NCBI GenBank assembly: GCA_001414345.1
Contig: LLCB01000387.1
Coordinates: 1 to 48,248 of the forward strand
DNA length: 48,248 bases
From: Hymenoscyphus infarciens
Lineage: Eukaryota; Ascomycota; Leotiomycetes; Helotiales; Helotiaceae
Reading direction: 5' to 3'
In this document: positions 1 to 14,200 of the stretch, piece after piece
How the letters are laid out: every line of letters starts with the position of its first letter
Numbering within the stretch: the stretch's first letter is position 1
Translations under genes and position numbers: made by a program
The notes under the pieces: model-generated
Databases searched by the model: none
Told to the model about the DNA's origin: nothing
What the model saw: the letters and a program-made list of their open reading frames with translations, nothing else

Positions 1-215
1 TACTACTAGAAATAGCCTTTTATATATAAATAGATATTTATATATAAAGAAAGCTTTATTTAAGTTATAATATACTTTACTTTAGTAGTAGTACTACGAA
101 ACTCTAGAGTAGTACTACTAGAAATAGCCTTTTATATATAAATAGATATTTATATATAAAGAAAGCTTTATTTAAGTTATAATATACTTTACTTTAGTAG
201 TAGTACTACGAAACT
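1..215 (+). repeat. 112-bp tandem satellite, left block
   Basis: Two head-to-tail copies begin at 1 and 113 (anchor TACTACTAGAAATAG) and the array probably continues beyond the window. The second copy is interrupted after AAACT at 215 by the large foldback-type element. Each unit contains short palindromes (CTCTAGAG, GTAGTACTAC) near its junction. The same satellite resumes at 19,919 in the same orientation and register. Confidence 0.92.
211..215. repeat. Target-site duplication AAACT, left
   Basis: AAACT directly precedes the left terminus of the 19.7-kb insertion and is repeated immediately after its right terminus (19,919-19,923). In uninterrupted satellite copies AAACT occurs once, within CGAAACTCTAGAG. 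A 3-bp reading (AAC, with termini TTATAACG...CGTTATAA) is an equally parsimonious phase, but the 5-bp reading is the longest consistent one. Confidence 0.8.
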
Positions 216-2207
216 TATAACGTATTTTTGAGTTGAAAACGCTCTAAGAAGCCTTATATTCAGAGGTGAAAACTCTACTATATATATAAGAGAAATATAG
301 TATTATATAACCCTATTTCTACGTAATATACCTTTTAGGTCTAGAAGAGATAACTTCCTAAGCCTATAATAATAATAGGCTAGATTATAAAAGAACCCCT
401 TAACTATATCGCCCTCTATTCTTACTCTAGAGAGTCTTATAGAGCTATATATATTACTTTAAACTCTTAAATAGTAATCTTAGATAATATTCTTAAGAGT
501 AAGTTCTTACTTCTAGATCCTGTTTAACTTCTTCTCTTATTTTAGTAAAGATAGTAGATAGCGTTTATAAGATATAGTAGCTTATAGTTAGCGTTATATA
601 CTAGCTTTATAGAGTACTAGGCTTCTAGTTTATAAATATACCTTTAAGAGTAATAGTAGCTAGCTTTATAGCTAGGCTTTTATAAGCTTATTAAGAGTAA
701 GCTACTAAAAAGGTATACTTACTTATAGTAGAGCTTTTACTATATATTTAAAGTTAAGAGAGTTTTATAAGAGAGTCCTGTTTACGCTTATTAAGAGAGT
801 CTTTATTTACGCTTATTAAGAAAGTCTTATATTTAAAGTTAAAAAAGCCTTACTTTAATTATAGAGCTTTTAAGTGCTTATTAAATATAAGTATTAAGAA
901 AGAGTTAATTATACTAACTTTAATAATAGAGAGCGTTCTAAATATGTTATAATATGTTAAATATATAAGTAGAAGATAAAGAAGTTATAAGAGTATACTA
1001 TAAGTATAAAGTATACTATATATATAAACTAGGCTTATAACTATAACGTATTTTTAGGTTAAAAACGCTTTAAGAAGCTTTATATTTAAAAGTGAAAACT
1101 CTACTATATATATAGAGGAAATATAGTATTATATAACTCTATTTCTATATAATATACTTTTTAGGTCTAGAAGAGATAACTTCCTAAGCTTATAATAATA
1201 GTATACTAGATTATAAAAGAACCTCTTAACTATATTACCTTCTATTCTTACTTTAAAGAGTTTTATAAAGCTATATATATTACTTTAAACTCTTAAATAG
1301 TAATCTTAGATAATATTCTTAAGAGTAAGTTCCTACTTTTAGATCTTATCTAACTTTCTCTCTTATTTTAGTAAAGATAGTAGGTAGTGTTTATAAGATA
1401 TAGTAGCTTATAGTTAGTATTATATACTAGCTTTATAGAGTACTAGGCTTCTAGTTTATAAATGTACTCTTAAGAGTAGTAGTAGCTAGTTTTATAACTA
1501 GGCTTTTATAAGCTTATTAAGAGTAAGCTACTAAAGAGATATATCTACTTATAGTAGAGCTTTTACTATATATTCAAAGTTAAGAGAGTTCTATAAGAGA
1601 GTCTTATCTATACTTATTAGAAGAGTCTTTATTTATACTTATTAAGAAAGTCTTATATTTAAAGTTAGAAGAGCTTTACTTTAATTATAAGGCTTTTAAG
1701 TACTTGTTAAATATAAGTATTAAAGAGAGGTTAATTATACTAACCTTAATAGTAGAAAGCGTTTTAAATACGTTATAATATGTTAAATATATAAGTAGAA
1801 GATAAAGAAGTTATAAGAGTATACTATAAATATAAAGTATATTATATATATAAACTAGGCTTATAACTATAACGTATTTTTAGGTTAAAAACACTCTAAG
1901 AAGCCTTATATTTAGAGATAAAAACTCTACTATATATATAGAGGAAATATAATATTATATAACTCTATTTCTATATAATATACCCTTTAAGTTTAGAAGA
2001 GATAACTTTCTAGGCTTATAATAATAGTAGGCTAGATTATAAAAGAACCTCTTAACTATATTACTCTCTATTCTTACTCTAGAGAGTTTTATAAAGCTAT
2101 ATATATTACTTTAAACTTCTAAATAGTAATCTTAGATAATATTCTTAAGAGTAAGTTTCTACTCTTAGATCCTGTCTAACTTCCTCTCTTATTTTAGTAA
2201 AGATAGT
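216..2207 (+). repeat. Left arm of foldback element (2.4 units)
   Basis: Units start with TATAACG at 216, 1042 and 1868, that is, exactly 826 bp apart. The third is cut after 340 nt at AAAGATAGT (2207). The first unit is the least RIP-mutated copy and keeps motifs such as GAGTTGAAAACGC and TTCAGAGGTG that are changed in inner copies. Confidence 0.9.
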
Positions 2208-2233
2208 GAGCTACTATCTTACGAACGCTACCT
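2208..2233. other. Inversion centre of the foldback element
   Basis: Between the left-arm sequence ending AAAGATAGT and its inverted partner starting ACTATTTTCACTAAAATAA lie 26 nt, which equal the next stretch of the unit in the right-arm orientation. At the exact join AAGATAGT-GAGCT-ACTATCTT is itself a small hairpin. The spacer keeps CpG and nearby TG/CA that are lost in most other copies, and it lacks two bases (AT) found in other units. Confidence 0.75.
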
Positions 2234-5200
2234 ACTATTTTCACTAAAATAAGAGAAGAAGTTAGATAGGATCTAGGAGTAGGAACTTACTCTTAAGAAT
2301 ATTATCTAAGATTACTATTTAAAAGTTTAAAGTAATATATATAGCTTTATAGAACTCTCTAGAATAGGAATAAAGAGCGATATAGTTAAAAAGTTCTTTT
2401 ATAATTTAGCTTACTATTATTATAAGCTTAGAAAGTTATCTCTTCTAGACTTAAAAGATATATTATATAGAAATAGGGTTATATAATATTATATTTCCCT
2501 TATATATATAATAGAGTTTTTATCTCTAAATATAAGGCTTTTTAAAGCGTTTTTAACTTAAAAATACGTTATAGTTATAAACCTAGTTTATATATATAAT
2601 ATACTTTATACTTATAATATACTCTTATAACTTCTTTATCTTCTACTTATATATTTAATATATTATAACATATTTAGAACGCTTTCTACTATTAGAGTTA
2701 GTATAATTAACCTCTTCTTAATACTTATATTTAATAAGTACTTAAAAGCCTTATAATTAAAGTAAAGCTCTTTTAACTTTAAATATAAGACTTTCTTAAT
2801 AAGTATAAATAAGGACTCTTCTAATAAGTGTAGATAAGACTCTCTTATAAGACTCTTTTAACTTTAAATATATAGTAAAAGCTCTACTATAAGTAGATAT
2901 ACCTCTTTAGTAGCTTACTCTTAATAAGCTTATAAAAGCCTAGCTATAAAGCTAACTACTACTACTCTTAGAAGTATATTTATAAACTAGAAGCCTAGTA
3001 CTCTATAAAGCTAGTATATAATACTAACTATAAGCTACTATATCTTATAAACGCTACCTACTATCTTTACTAAAATAAGAGAGGAAGTTAGATAAGATCT
3101 AGGAGTAGAAACTTACTTTTAAGAATATTATTTAAGATTGCTATTTAAAAGTTTAAAGTAATATATATAGCTTTATAAAACTCTCTAAAGTAAGAATAGA
3201 AGGTAATATAGTTAAAAAGTTCTTTTATAATCTAGTTTATTATTATTATAAGTCTAAGAAGTTATCTCTTTTAAACCTAAAAAATATATTATTAAAAATA
3301 GAGTTATATAATACTATATTTCTCTTATATATATAGTAGAGTTTTTACCTCTAAATATAAGACTCTTTAAAGCGTTTTTAACCTAAAAATATATTATAGT
3401 TATAAGCCTAGTTTATATATATAGTATACTTTATACTTATAATATACTCTTATAACTTCTTTATCTTCTACTTATATATTTAATATATTATAATATATTT
3501 AGAACACTCTCTACTATTAAGGTTAATATAATTAACCTCTTTTTAATACTTATGTTTAATAAGTACTTAAAAGCTTTATAATTAAAATAGAGCTCTTTTA
3601 ACTTTAAATATAAGACTTTCTTAATAAGTATAAATAAGAACTCTCTTAATAAGTATAGATAGAACTCTCTTATAAAACTCTCTTAACTTTAAATATATAG
3701 TAAAAGCCTTACTATAAGTAGGTATACCTTTTTAATAGCTTACTCTTAATAAGCTTATAAAAGCCTAGCTATAAAGCTAGCTACTACTACTCTTAAGAGT
3801 ATATTTATAAACTAGAAGCCTAATACTCTATAAAGCTAGTATATAATACTAACTATAAGCTACTATATCTTATAAACACTATCTACTATCTTTATTAAAA
3901 TAAGGAAAGAAGTTAGATAAGATCTAAAAGTAAGAACTTACTCTTAAGAATATTATCTAAGATTACTATTTAAGAGTTTAAAGTAATATATATAGCTTTA
4001 TAAGACTCTCTAGAATAAGAATAGAGAATAATATAGTTAAAGAGTTCTTTTATAATCTAGCTTATTATTATTATAAGCTTAAAAAGTTATCTCTTCTAAA
4101 CTTAAGAGATATATTATATAGAAATAAAGTTATATAATACTATATTTCCCTTATATATATAGTAGAGTTTTTACCTCTAAATATAAGACTCTTTAAAGCG
4201 TTTTTAACCTAAAAATATATTATAGTTATAAGCCTAGTTTATATATATAATATACTTTATACTTATAATATACTTTTATAACTTCTTTATCTTCTACTTA
4301 TATATTTAATATATTATAATATATTTAGAATACTCTTTATTATTAAAGTTAGTGTAATTAACCTCTTTTTAATACTTATATTTAATAAGTACTTAAAAGC
4401 CTTATAATTAAAGTAAGGCTCTCTTAACTTTAAATATAAGACTTTCTTAATAAGCGTAAATAAGAACTCTTCTAATAAGTATAAATAAGACTCTTTTATA
4501 AGACTCTCTTAACTTTAAATATATAGTAAAAGCTCTACTATAAGTAAGTATATCTCTTTAATAGCTTACTCTTAATAAGCTTATAAAAGCCTAGTTATAA
4601 AGCTAGCTACTACTACTCTTAAAGGTATATTTATAAACTAGAAGCCTAGTACTTTATAAAGCTAGTATATAATACTAACTATAAGCTACTATATCTTATA
4701 AATACTATCTACTATCTTTATTAAAATAAGAGAAGAAGTTAAATAAGATCTAAAAGTAAGAACTTACTTTTAAGAATATTATCTAAGATTATTATTTAAA
4801 AGTTTAAAGTAATATATATAACTTTATAAAACTCTCTAAAATAAGAATAGAGAATAATATAGTTAAAGAGTTCTTTTATAATCTAGCCTACTATTATTAT
4901 AAGCTTAAGAAGTTATCTTATTTAGACTTAAGAGATATATTACGTAGAAATAGAGTTATATAATACTATATTTCTCTTATATATATAATAGAGTTTTTAC
5001 CTCTAAATATAAGGCTTCTTAGAATATTTTTAACTTAAAAATACGTTATAGTTATAAGCTTAGTTTATATATATAGTATACTTTATACTTATAATATACT
5101 CTTATAACTTCTTTATCTTTTACTTATATATTTAATATATTATAACGTATTTAAAATACTCTTTACTATTAAGGTTAGTATAATTAACTCCTTCTTAATA

Positions 5201-8200
5201 CTTACGTTTAACGAGTACTTAAAAGCTCTATAATTAAAGTAAGGCTCTCTTAACTTTAAATATAAGACTTTCTTAATAAGTATAAATAAGGACTCTTTTA
5301 ATAAGCGTAGATAAGACTCTCTTATAAGACTCTCTTAACTTTAAATATATAGTAAAAGCTCTACTATAAGTAGGTATACTTCTTTAATAGCTTACTCTTA
5401 ATAAGCTTATAAAAGCCTAGTTATAAAGCTAGCTACTATTACTCTTAAAGGTATATTTATAAACTAGAAGCCTAATACTCTATAAAGCTAGTATATAATA
5501 CTAACTATAAGCTACTATATCTTATAAACGCTATTTACTATCTTTACTAAAATAAGAAAAGAAGTTAAATAAGATCTAAAAGTAGGAACTTACTCTTAAG
5601 AATATTATCTAAGATTACTATTTAAAAGTTTAAAGTAATATATATAGCTTTATAAGACTTTTTAAAGTAAGAATAAGAGATAATATAGTTAAAAGGTTCT
5701 TTTATAATCTAGTCTATTATTATTATAGACTTAAAAAGTTATCTCTTCTAAACCTAAAAAGTATATTATATAGAAATAAAGTTATATAATACTATATTTC
5801 TCTTATATATATAGTAGAGTTTTTACCTTTAAATATAAGGCTTTTTAAAGTGTTTTTAACTTAAAAATATATTATAATTATAAGCCTAGTTTATATATAT
5901 AATATACTTTATACTTATAGTATATTCTTATAACTTCTTTATCTTCTACTTATATATTTAATATATTATAACATATTTAGAATACTCTTTACTATTAGAG
6001 TTAATATAATTAACCTCTTTTTAATACTTATATTTAATAAGTACTTAAAAGCCTTATAATTAAAGTAGAGCTCTTTTAACTTTAAATATAAGACTTTCTT
6101 AATAAATATAAATAAGAACTCTCTTAATAAATATAAATAGAACTCTTTTATAAGACTCTCTTAACTTTAAATATATAGTAAAAGCTCTATTATAAGTAGG
6201 TATACCTCTTTAATAGCTTACTTTTAATAAGCTTATAAAAGCTTAGCTATAAAGCTAGCTACTACTACTCTTAGAGGTATATTTATAAACTAGAAGCCTA
6301 GTACTCTATAAAGCTAGTATATAACGTTAACTATAAGCTACTATATCTTATAAATACTATCTACTATCTTTATTAAAATAAAAGAAGAAGTTAAATAAGA
6401 TCTAAAAGTAAGAACTTACTCTTAAGAATATTATCTAAGATTACTATTTAGAAGTTTAAAGTAATATATATAACTTTATAGAACTCTCTAAAATAAGAAT
6501 AAAAGGTAATATAGTTAAAAGGTTCTTTTATAATCTAGCCTACTATTATTATAAACCTAGGAAGTTATCTTTTCTAAACCTAAAAGATATATTATATAGA
6601 AATAAGGTTATATAATACTATATTTCTCTTATATATATAATAGAGTTTTTACCTTTGAATATAAAGCTCTTTAAAGCGTTTTTAACTTAAAAATATATTA
6701 TAGTTATAAGCTTAGTTTATATATATAATATACTTTATACTTATAGTATACTTTTATAACTTTTTTATCTTCTACTTATATATTTAATATATTATAACAT
6801 ATTTAAAACGTTCTCTACTATTAGAGTTAGTATAATTAATCTCTTTTTAATACTTACGTTTAATAAGTACTTAAAAGCTTTATAATCGAAGTAGAGCTCT
6901 CTTAACTTTAAATATAAGACTTTCTTAATAGGTATAAATAAGGACTCTTTTAATAAGCGTAGATAAGACTCTTTTATAAGACTCTCTTAACTTTAAATAT
7001 ATAGTAAAAGCTTTATTATAAGTAAGTATACCTCTTTAATAGCTTACTCTTAATAAGCTTATAAAAGCCTAGCTATAAAGCTAGCTACTACTACTCTTAA
7101 GAGTATATTTATAAACTAGAAGCCTAATACTTTATAAAGCTAGTATATAATACTAACTATAAGCTACTATATTTTATAAATACTATCTACTATCTTTATT
7201 AAAATAAGAAAGGAAGTTAGATAGAATTTAAGAGTAAGAACTTACTCTTAAGAATATTATCTAAGATTACTATTTAAAAGTTTAAAGTAATATATATAGC
7301 TTTATAAGACTCTCTAAAGTAAGAATAAAGAGTAATATAGTTAAGAGGTTCTTTTATAATCTAGTCTACTATTATTATAAGCTTAGAAAGTTATCTTTTT
7401 TAAACCTAAGAGGTATATTATATAGAAATAGAGTTATATAATACTATATTTCCTCTATATATATAATAGAGTTTTTATCTCTAAATATAAAGCTCTTTAA
7501 AGCGTTTTTAACTTAAAAATATGTTATAGTTATAAGCCTAGTTTATATATATAATATACTTTATACTTATAATATACTCTTATAACTTCTTTATCTTCTA
7601 CTTATATATTTAATATATTATAACATATTTAAAACACTCTCTACTATTAGAGTTAATATAATTAACCCCTTCTTAATACTTATGTTTAATAAGTACTTAA
7701 AAGCTCTATAATTAAAGTAAGGCTTTCTTAACTTTAAATATAAGACTTTCTTAATAAGCGTAAATAAGGACTCTCTTAATAAGTGTAGATAAGACTCTTT
7801 TATAAGACTCTCTTAACTTCGAATATATAGTAAAAGCCCTACTATAAGTAAGTATACCTTTTTAGTAGCTTACTCTTAATAAGCTTATAAAAGCTTAGTT
7901 ATAAAGCTAGTTACTACTACTCTTAGAGGTATATTTATAAACTAGAAGCCTAGTACTCTATAAAGCTAGTATATAATACTAACTATAAGCTACTATATCT
8001 TATAAATACTATCTACTATTTTTACTAAAATAAGAGAGGAAGTTAGATAAGATCTAAGAGTAGGAACTTACTTTTAAGAATATTATCTAAGATTACTATT
8101 TAGAGGTTTAAAGTAATATATATAGCTCTATAAAACTCTCTAGAATAAGAATAGAAGGTAATATAGTTAAGAGGTTCTTTTATAATCTAGCCTACTATTA

Positions 8201-11200
8201 TTATAAACCTAAGAAGTTATCTCTTTTAGACTTAAGAGGTATATTATATAGAAATAAGGTTATATAATACTATATTTCTTTTATATATATAATAGAGTTT
8301 TTACTTTTAAATATAAGACTTCTTAAAATGTTTTTAACCTAAAAATATATTATAGTTATAAGCCTAGTTTATATATATAGTATACTTTATACTTATAGTA
8401 TACTTTTATAACTTCTTTATCTTCTACTTATATATTTAATATATTATAATATATTTAGAACGCTCTCTACTATTAAAGTTAGTATAATTAACTCTTCCTT
8501 AATACTTATATTTAATAAGTACTTAAAAGCTTTATAATTAAAGTAGAGCTCTTTTAACTTTAAATATAAGACTTTCTTAATAAGCGTAAATAAGAACTCT
8601 CTTAATAAGCGTAAATAGAACTCTTTTATAAGACTCTCTTAACTTTAAATATATAGTAAAAGCTCTATTATAAGTAAGTATATCTTTTTAGTAGCTTACT
8701 CTTAATAAGCTTATAAAAGCCTAGCTATAAAGCTAGCTACTACTACTTTTAAGAGTATATTTATAAACTAGAAGCCTAGTACTTTATAAAGCTAGTATAT
8801 AATACTAACTATAAGCTACTATATCTTATAAACACTACTTACTATTTTTACTAAAATAAAAGAGAAAGTTAGATAAGATTTAAGAGTAAGAACTTACTTT
8901 TAAGAATATTATCTAAGATTACTATTTAAGAGTTTAAAGTAATATATATAGCTTTATAAGACTCTTTAGAGTAAGAATAGAAGGCAATATAGTTAAAAGG
9001 TTCTTTTATAATCTAGTCTACTATTATTATAAGCTTAGAAAGTTATCTTTTCTAAACCTAAGAGGTATATTATATAAAAATAAGATTATATAATACTATA
9101 TTTCTCTTATATATATAGTAGAGTTTTTACCTCTAAATATAAGGCTTTTTAGAGTGTTTTTAACTTAAAAATATATTATAGTTATAAGCTTAGTTTATAT
9201 ATATAGTATACTTTATACTTATAATATACTTTTATAACTTCTTTATCTTCTACTTATATATTTAACATATTATAACATATTTAGAACACTCTCTACTATT
9301 AGAGTTAGTATAATTAACCCCTTCTTAATACTTATATTTAATAAGTACTTAAAAGCTCTATAATTAAAGTAAGGCTCTTTTAACTTTAAATATAAGACTT
9401 TCTTAATAAGTATAAATAAGGACTCTTTTAATAAGTATAGATAAGACTCTTTTATAAGACTCTTTTAACTTTAAATATATAATAAAAGCTTTACTATAAG
9501 TAAGTATATCTCTTTAGTAGCTTACTCTTAATAAGCTTATAAAAGCCTAACTATAAAGCTAGCTACTACTACTTTTAGAGGTATATTTATAAACTAGAAG
9601 CCTAGTACTCTATAAAGCTAGTATATAATACTAACTATAAGCTACTATATTTTATAAATACTACTTACTATTTTTACTAAAATAAGAGAGAAAGTTAGAT
9701 AAGATCTAAAAGTAAGAACTTATTCTTAAAAATATTATTTAAGATTATTATTTAAGAGTTTAAAGTAATATATATAGCTTTATAGAACTCTTTAAAGTAG
9801 AAATAGAAGGTGATATAGTTAAGAAGTTCTTTTATAATCTAGCCTACTATTATTATAAGCCTAAGAAGTTATCTCTTCTAAACCTAAGAGATATATTATA
9901 TAGAAATAAAGTTATATAATACTATATTTCTCTTATATATATAATAGAGTTTTTACTTTTAAATATAAGGCTTTTTAGAGTATTTTTAACCTAAAAATAT
10001 ATTATAGTTATAAGCCTAGTTTATATATATAATATACTTTATACTTATAATATACTCTTATAACTTTTTTATCTTCTACTTATATATTTAATATATTATA
10101 ACATATTTAAAACACTCTCTACTATTAAAGTTAGTATAATTAACTCTTTTTTAATACTTATATTTAATAAGTACTTAAAAGCTTTATAATTAAAGTAAAG
10201 CTCTTTTAACTTTAAATATAAGACTTTCTTAATAAGTATAAATAAAGACTCTCCTAATAAATATAGATAAGACTCTTTTATAAGACTCTCTTAACTTTAA
10301 ATATATAGTAAAAGCCTTATTATAAGTAAGTATACCTTTTTAATAGCTTACTCTTAATAAGTTTATAAAAGCTTAGCTATAAAGCTAGCTACTACTACTC
10401 TTAGAAGTATATTTATAAACTAAAAGCCTAGTACTCTATAAAGCTAGTATATAATACTAACTATAAGCTACTATATTTTATAAACACTACCTACTATCTT
10501 TACTAAAATAAGAGAAGAAGTTAGATAAAATCTAAGAGTAAAAACTTACTTTTAAAAATATTATTTAAAATTACTATTTAAGAGTTTAAAGTAATATATA
10601 TAGCTTTATAAGACTCTTTAAAGTAAGAATAAAAGGTAATATAGTTAAGAAGTTCTTTTATAATCTAGTCTACTATTATTATAAGCCTAAAAAGTTATCT
10701 CTTTTAGACTTAAGAGATATATTATATAGAAATAAGATTATATAATACTATATTTCCTCTATATATATAATAGAGTTTTTACCTTTAAATATAAAGCTTT
10801 TTAAAGCGTTTTTAACCTAAAAATACGTTATAGTTATAAACCTAGTTTATATATATAGTATACTTTATACTTATAGTATACTCTTATAACTTCTTTATCT
10901 TCTACTTATATATTTAATATATTATAATATATTTAAAATACTCTCTACTATTAGAGTTAGTATAATTAACCTCTTCTTAATACTTATATTTAATAAGTAC
11001 TTAAAAGCTTTATAATTAAAGTAAGGCTCTTCTAACTTTAAATATAAGACTTTCTTAATAAGTATAAATAAAGACTTTTCTAATAAGTATAAATAAGACT
11101 TTCTTATAAGACTCTCTTAACTTTAAATATATAGTAAAAGCTTTACTATAAGTAGATATACCTCTTTAGTAGCTTACTCTTAATAAGCTTATAAAAGCCT

Positions 11201-14200
11201 AGCTATAAAGCTAGCTACTACTACTCTTAGAGATATATTTATAAACTAAAAGCCTAATACTTTATAAAACTAGTATATAATACTAATTATAAGCTACTAT
11301 ATCTTATAAATACTATCTATTATCTTTACTAAAATAAGAGAGGAAGTTAGATAGGATCTAAAAGTAGAAACTTACTCTTAAGAATATTATCTAAGATTAC
11401 TATTTAAGAGTTTAAAGTAATATATATAGCTTTATAAGACTCTTTAAAGTAAGAATAAGAGATAATATAGTTAAAAGGTTCTTTTATAATCTAGCCTACT
11501 ATTATTATAAGCTTAAGAAGTTATCTCTTCTAGACTTAAAAGATATATTATATAGAAATAAAGTTATATAATACTATATTTCCTTTATATATATAGTAGA
11601 GTTTTTATCTTTAAATAGAAAGCTTTTTAAAGCGTTTTTAACCTAAAAATACGTTATAGTTATAAGCTTAGTTTATATATATAGTATACTTTATACTTAT
11701 AGTATACTCTTATAACTTCTTTATCTTCTACTTATATATTTAACGTATTATAATATATTTAAAACGCTTTCTACTATTAGAGTTAGTATAATTAACTCCT
11801 TCTTAATACTTAAGTTTAATAAGTACTTAAAAGCCTTATAATTAAAGTAGAGCTCTTTTAACTTTAAATATAAAACTTTCTTAATAAGTATAAACAAGGA
11901 CTCTTCTAATAAGCGTAGATAAGACTCTCTTATAAGACTCTCTTAACTTTAAATATATAGTAAAAGCTCTATTATAAGTAAGTATACCTTTTTAGTAGCT
12001 TACTCTTAATAAGCTTATAAAAGCCTAGCTATAAAGCTAGCTACTACTACTCTTAAGAGTATATTTATAAACTAGAAGCCTAGTATTCTATAAAGCTAGT
12101 ATATAATACTAACTATAAGCTACTATATCTTATAAACGCTACTTACTATTTTTACTAAAATAAGAGAGGAAGTTAGATAGAATTTAAAAGTAGAAACTTA
12201 CTCTTAAGAATATTATCTAAGATTATTATTTAAGAGTTTAAAGTAATATATATAGCTTTATAAAACTTTCTAGAATAAGAATAAAAAGCGATATAGTTAA
12301 AAAGTTCTTTTATAATCTAGTCTACTATTATTATAAGCCTAGAAAGTTATCTCTTCTAAACTTAAAAGATATATTATATAAAAATAGAGTTATATAATAC
12401 TATATTTCCTCTATATATATAGTAGAGTTTTTACCTTTAAATATAAGGCTTCTTAAAGCGTTTTTAACTTAAAAATATATTATAGTTATAAGCCTAGTTT
12501 ATATATATAGTATACTTTATACTTATAATATATTCTTATAACTTCTTTATCTTTTACTTATATATTTAACATATTATAATATATTTAAAACGCTCTCTAC
12601 TATTAAGGTTAATATAATTAACCTCTCTTTAATACTTATATTTAATAAGTACTTAAAAGCTCTATAATCGAAGTAAAGCTCTCTTAACTTTAAATATAAG
12701 ACTTTCTTAATAAGTATAAATAAAAACTCTTCTAATAAGTATAGATAAGACTCTTTTATAAGACTCTCTTAACTTTAAATATATAGTAAAAGCCCTACTA
12801 TAAGTAAATATACTTCTTTAGTAGCTTACTCTTAATAAGCTTATAAAAGCCTAGCTATAAAGCTAGTTACTACTACTCTTAGAAGTATATTTATAAACTA
12901 GAAGCCTAATACTTTATAAAACTAGTATATAATACTAACTATAAGCTACTATATTTTATAAACACTACTTACTATCTTTACTAAAATAAGAGAGGAAGTT
13001 AGATAAGATCTAGGAGTAAGAACTTACTCTTAAGAATATTATCTAAAATTACTATTTAAGAGTTTAAAGTAATATATATAGCTTTATAAGACTTTCTAAA
13101 GTAAGAATAGAAGGCGATATAGTTAAAAGGTTCTTTTATAATCTAGTCTACTATTATTATAAGCTTAGAAAGTTATTTCTTCTAGACTTAAAAAGTATAT
13201 TATATAGAAATAGAGTTATATAATACTATATTTCTCTTATATATATAATAGAGTTTTTACTTCTAAATATAAGGCTTTTTAGAGTGTTTTTAACCTAAAA
13301 ATATATTATAGTTATAAGCCTAGTTTATATATATAGTATACTTTATACTTATAATATACTCTTATAACTTCTTTATCTTTTACTTATATATTTAATATAT
13401 TATAATATATTTAAAACACTCTCTACTATTAAGGTTAGTATAATTAACCCCTTCTTAATACTTATGTTTAATAAGTACTTAAAAGCTCTATAATTAAAGT
13501 AGAGCTCTTTTAACTTTAAATATAAGACTTTCTTAATAAGTATAAATAAGAACTCTCTTAATAAGTATAGATAAGACTCTCTTATAAGACTCTCTTAACT
13601 TTAAATATATAGTAAAAGCTCTACTATAAGTAGGTATACCTCTTTAGTAGCTTACTCTTAATAAGCTTATAAAAGCCTAGTTATAAAGCTAGCTACTACT
13701 ACTCTTAAGAGTATATTTATAAACTAGAAGCCTAGTACTTTATAAAGCTAGTATATAATACTAACTATAAGCTACTATATCTTATAAATACTACTTACTA
13801 TCTTTACTAAAATAAGAGAAGAAGTTAGATAAAATCTAAGAGTAAGAACTTACTCTTAAGAATATTATCTAAGATCGCTATTTAAGAGTTTAAAGTAATA
13901 TATATAGCTTTATAAGACTCTCTAAAATAGAAATAGAAGATAATATAGTTAAGAAGTTCTTTTATAATCTAGCCTACTATTATTATAAGCTTAAGAAGTT
14001 ATTTCTTCTAGACCTAAAAGATATATTATATAGAAATAGAGTTATATAATACTATATTTCCCTTATATATATAGTAGAGTTTTTACCTCTAAATATAAGG
14101 CTTCTTAGAGTGTTTTTAACTTAAAAATATATTATAGTTATAAGCTTAGTTTATATATATAATATACTTTATATTTATAATATACTCTTATAACTTCTTT

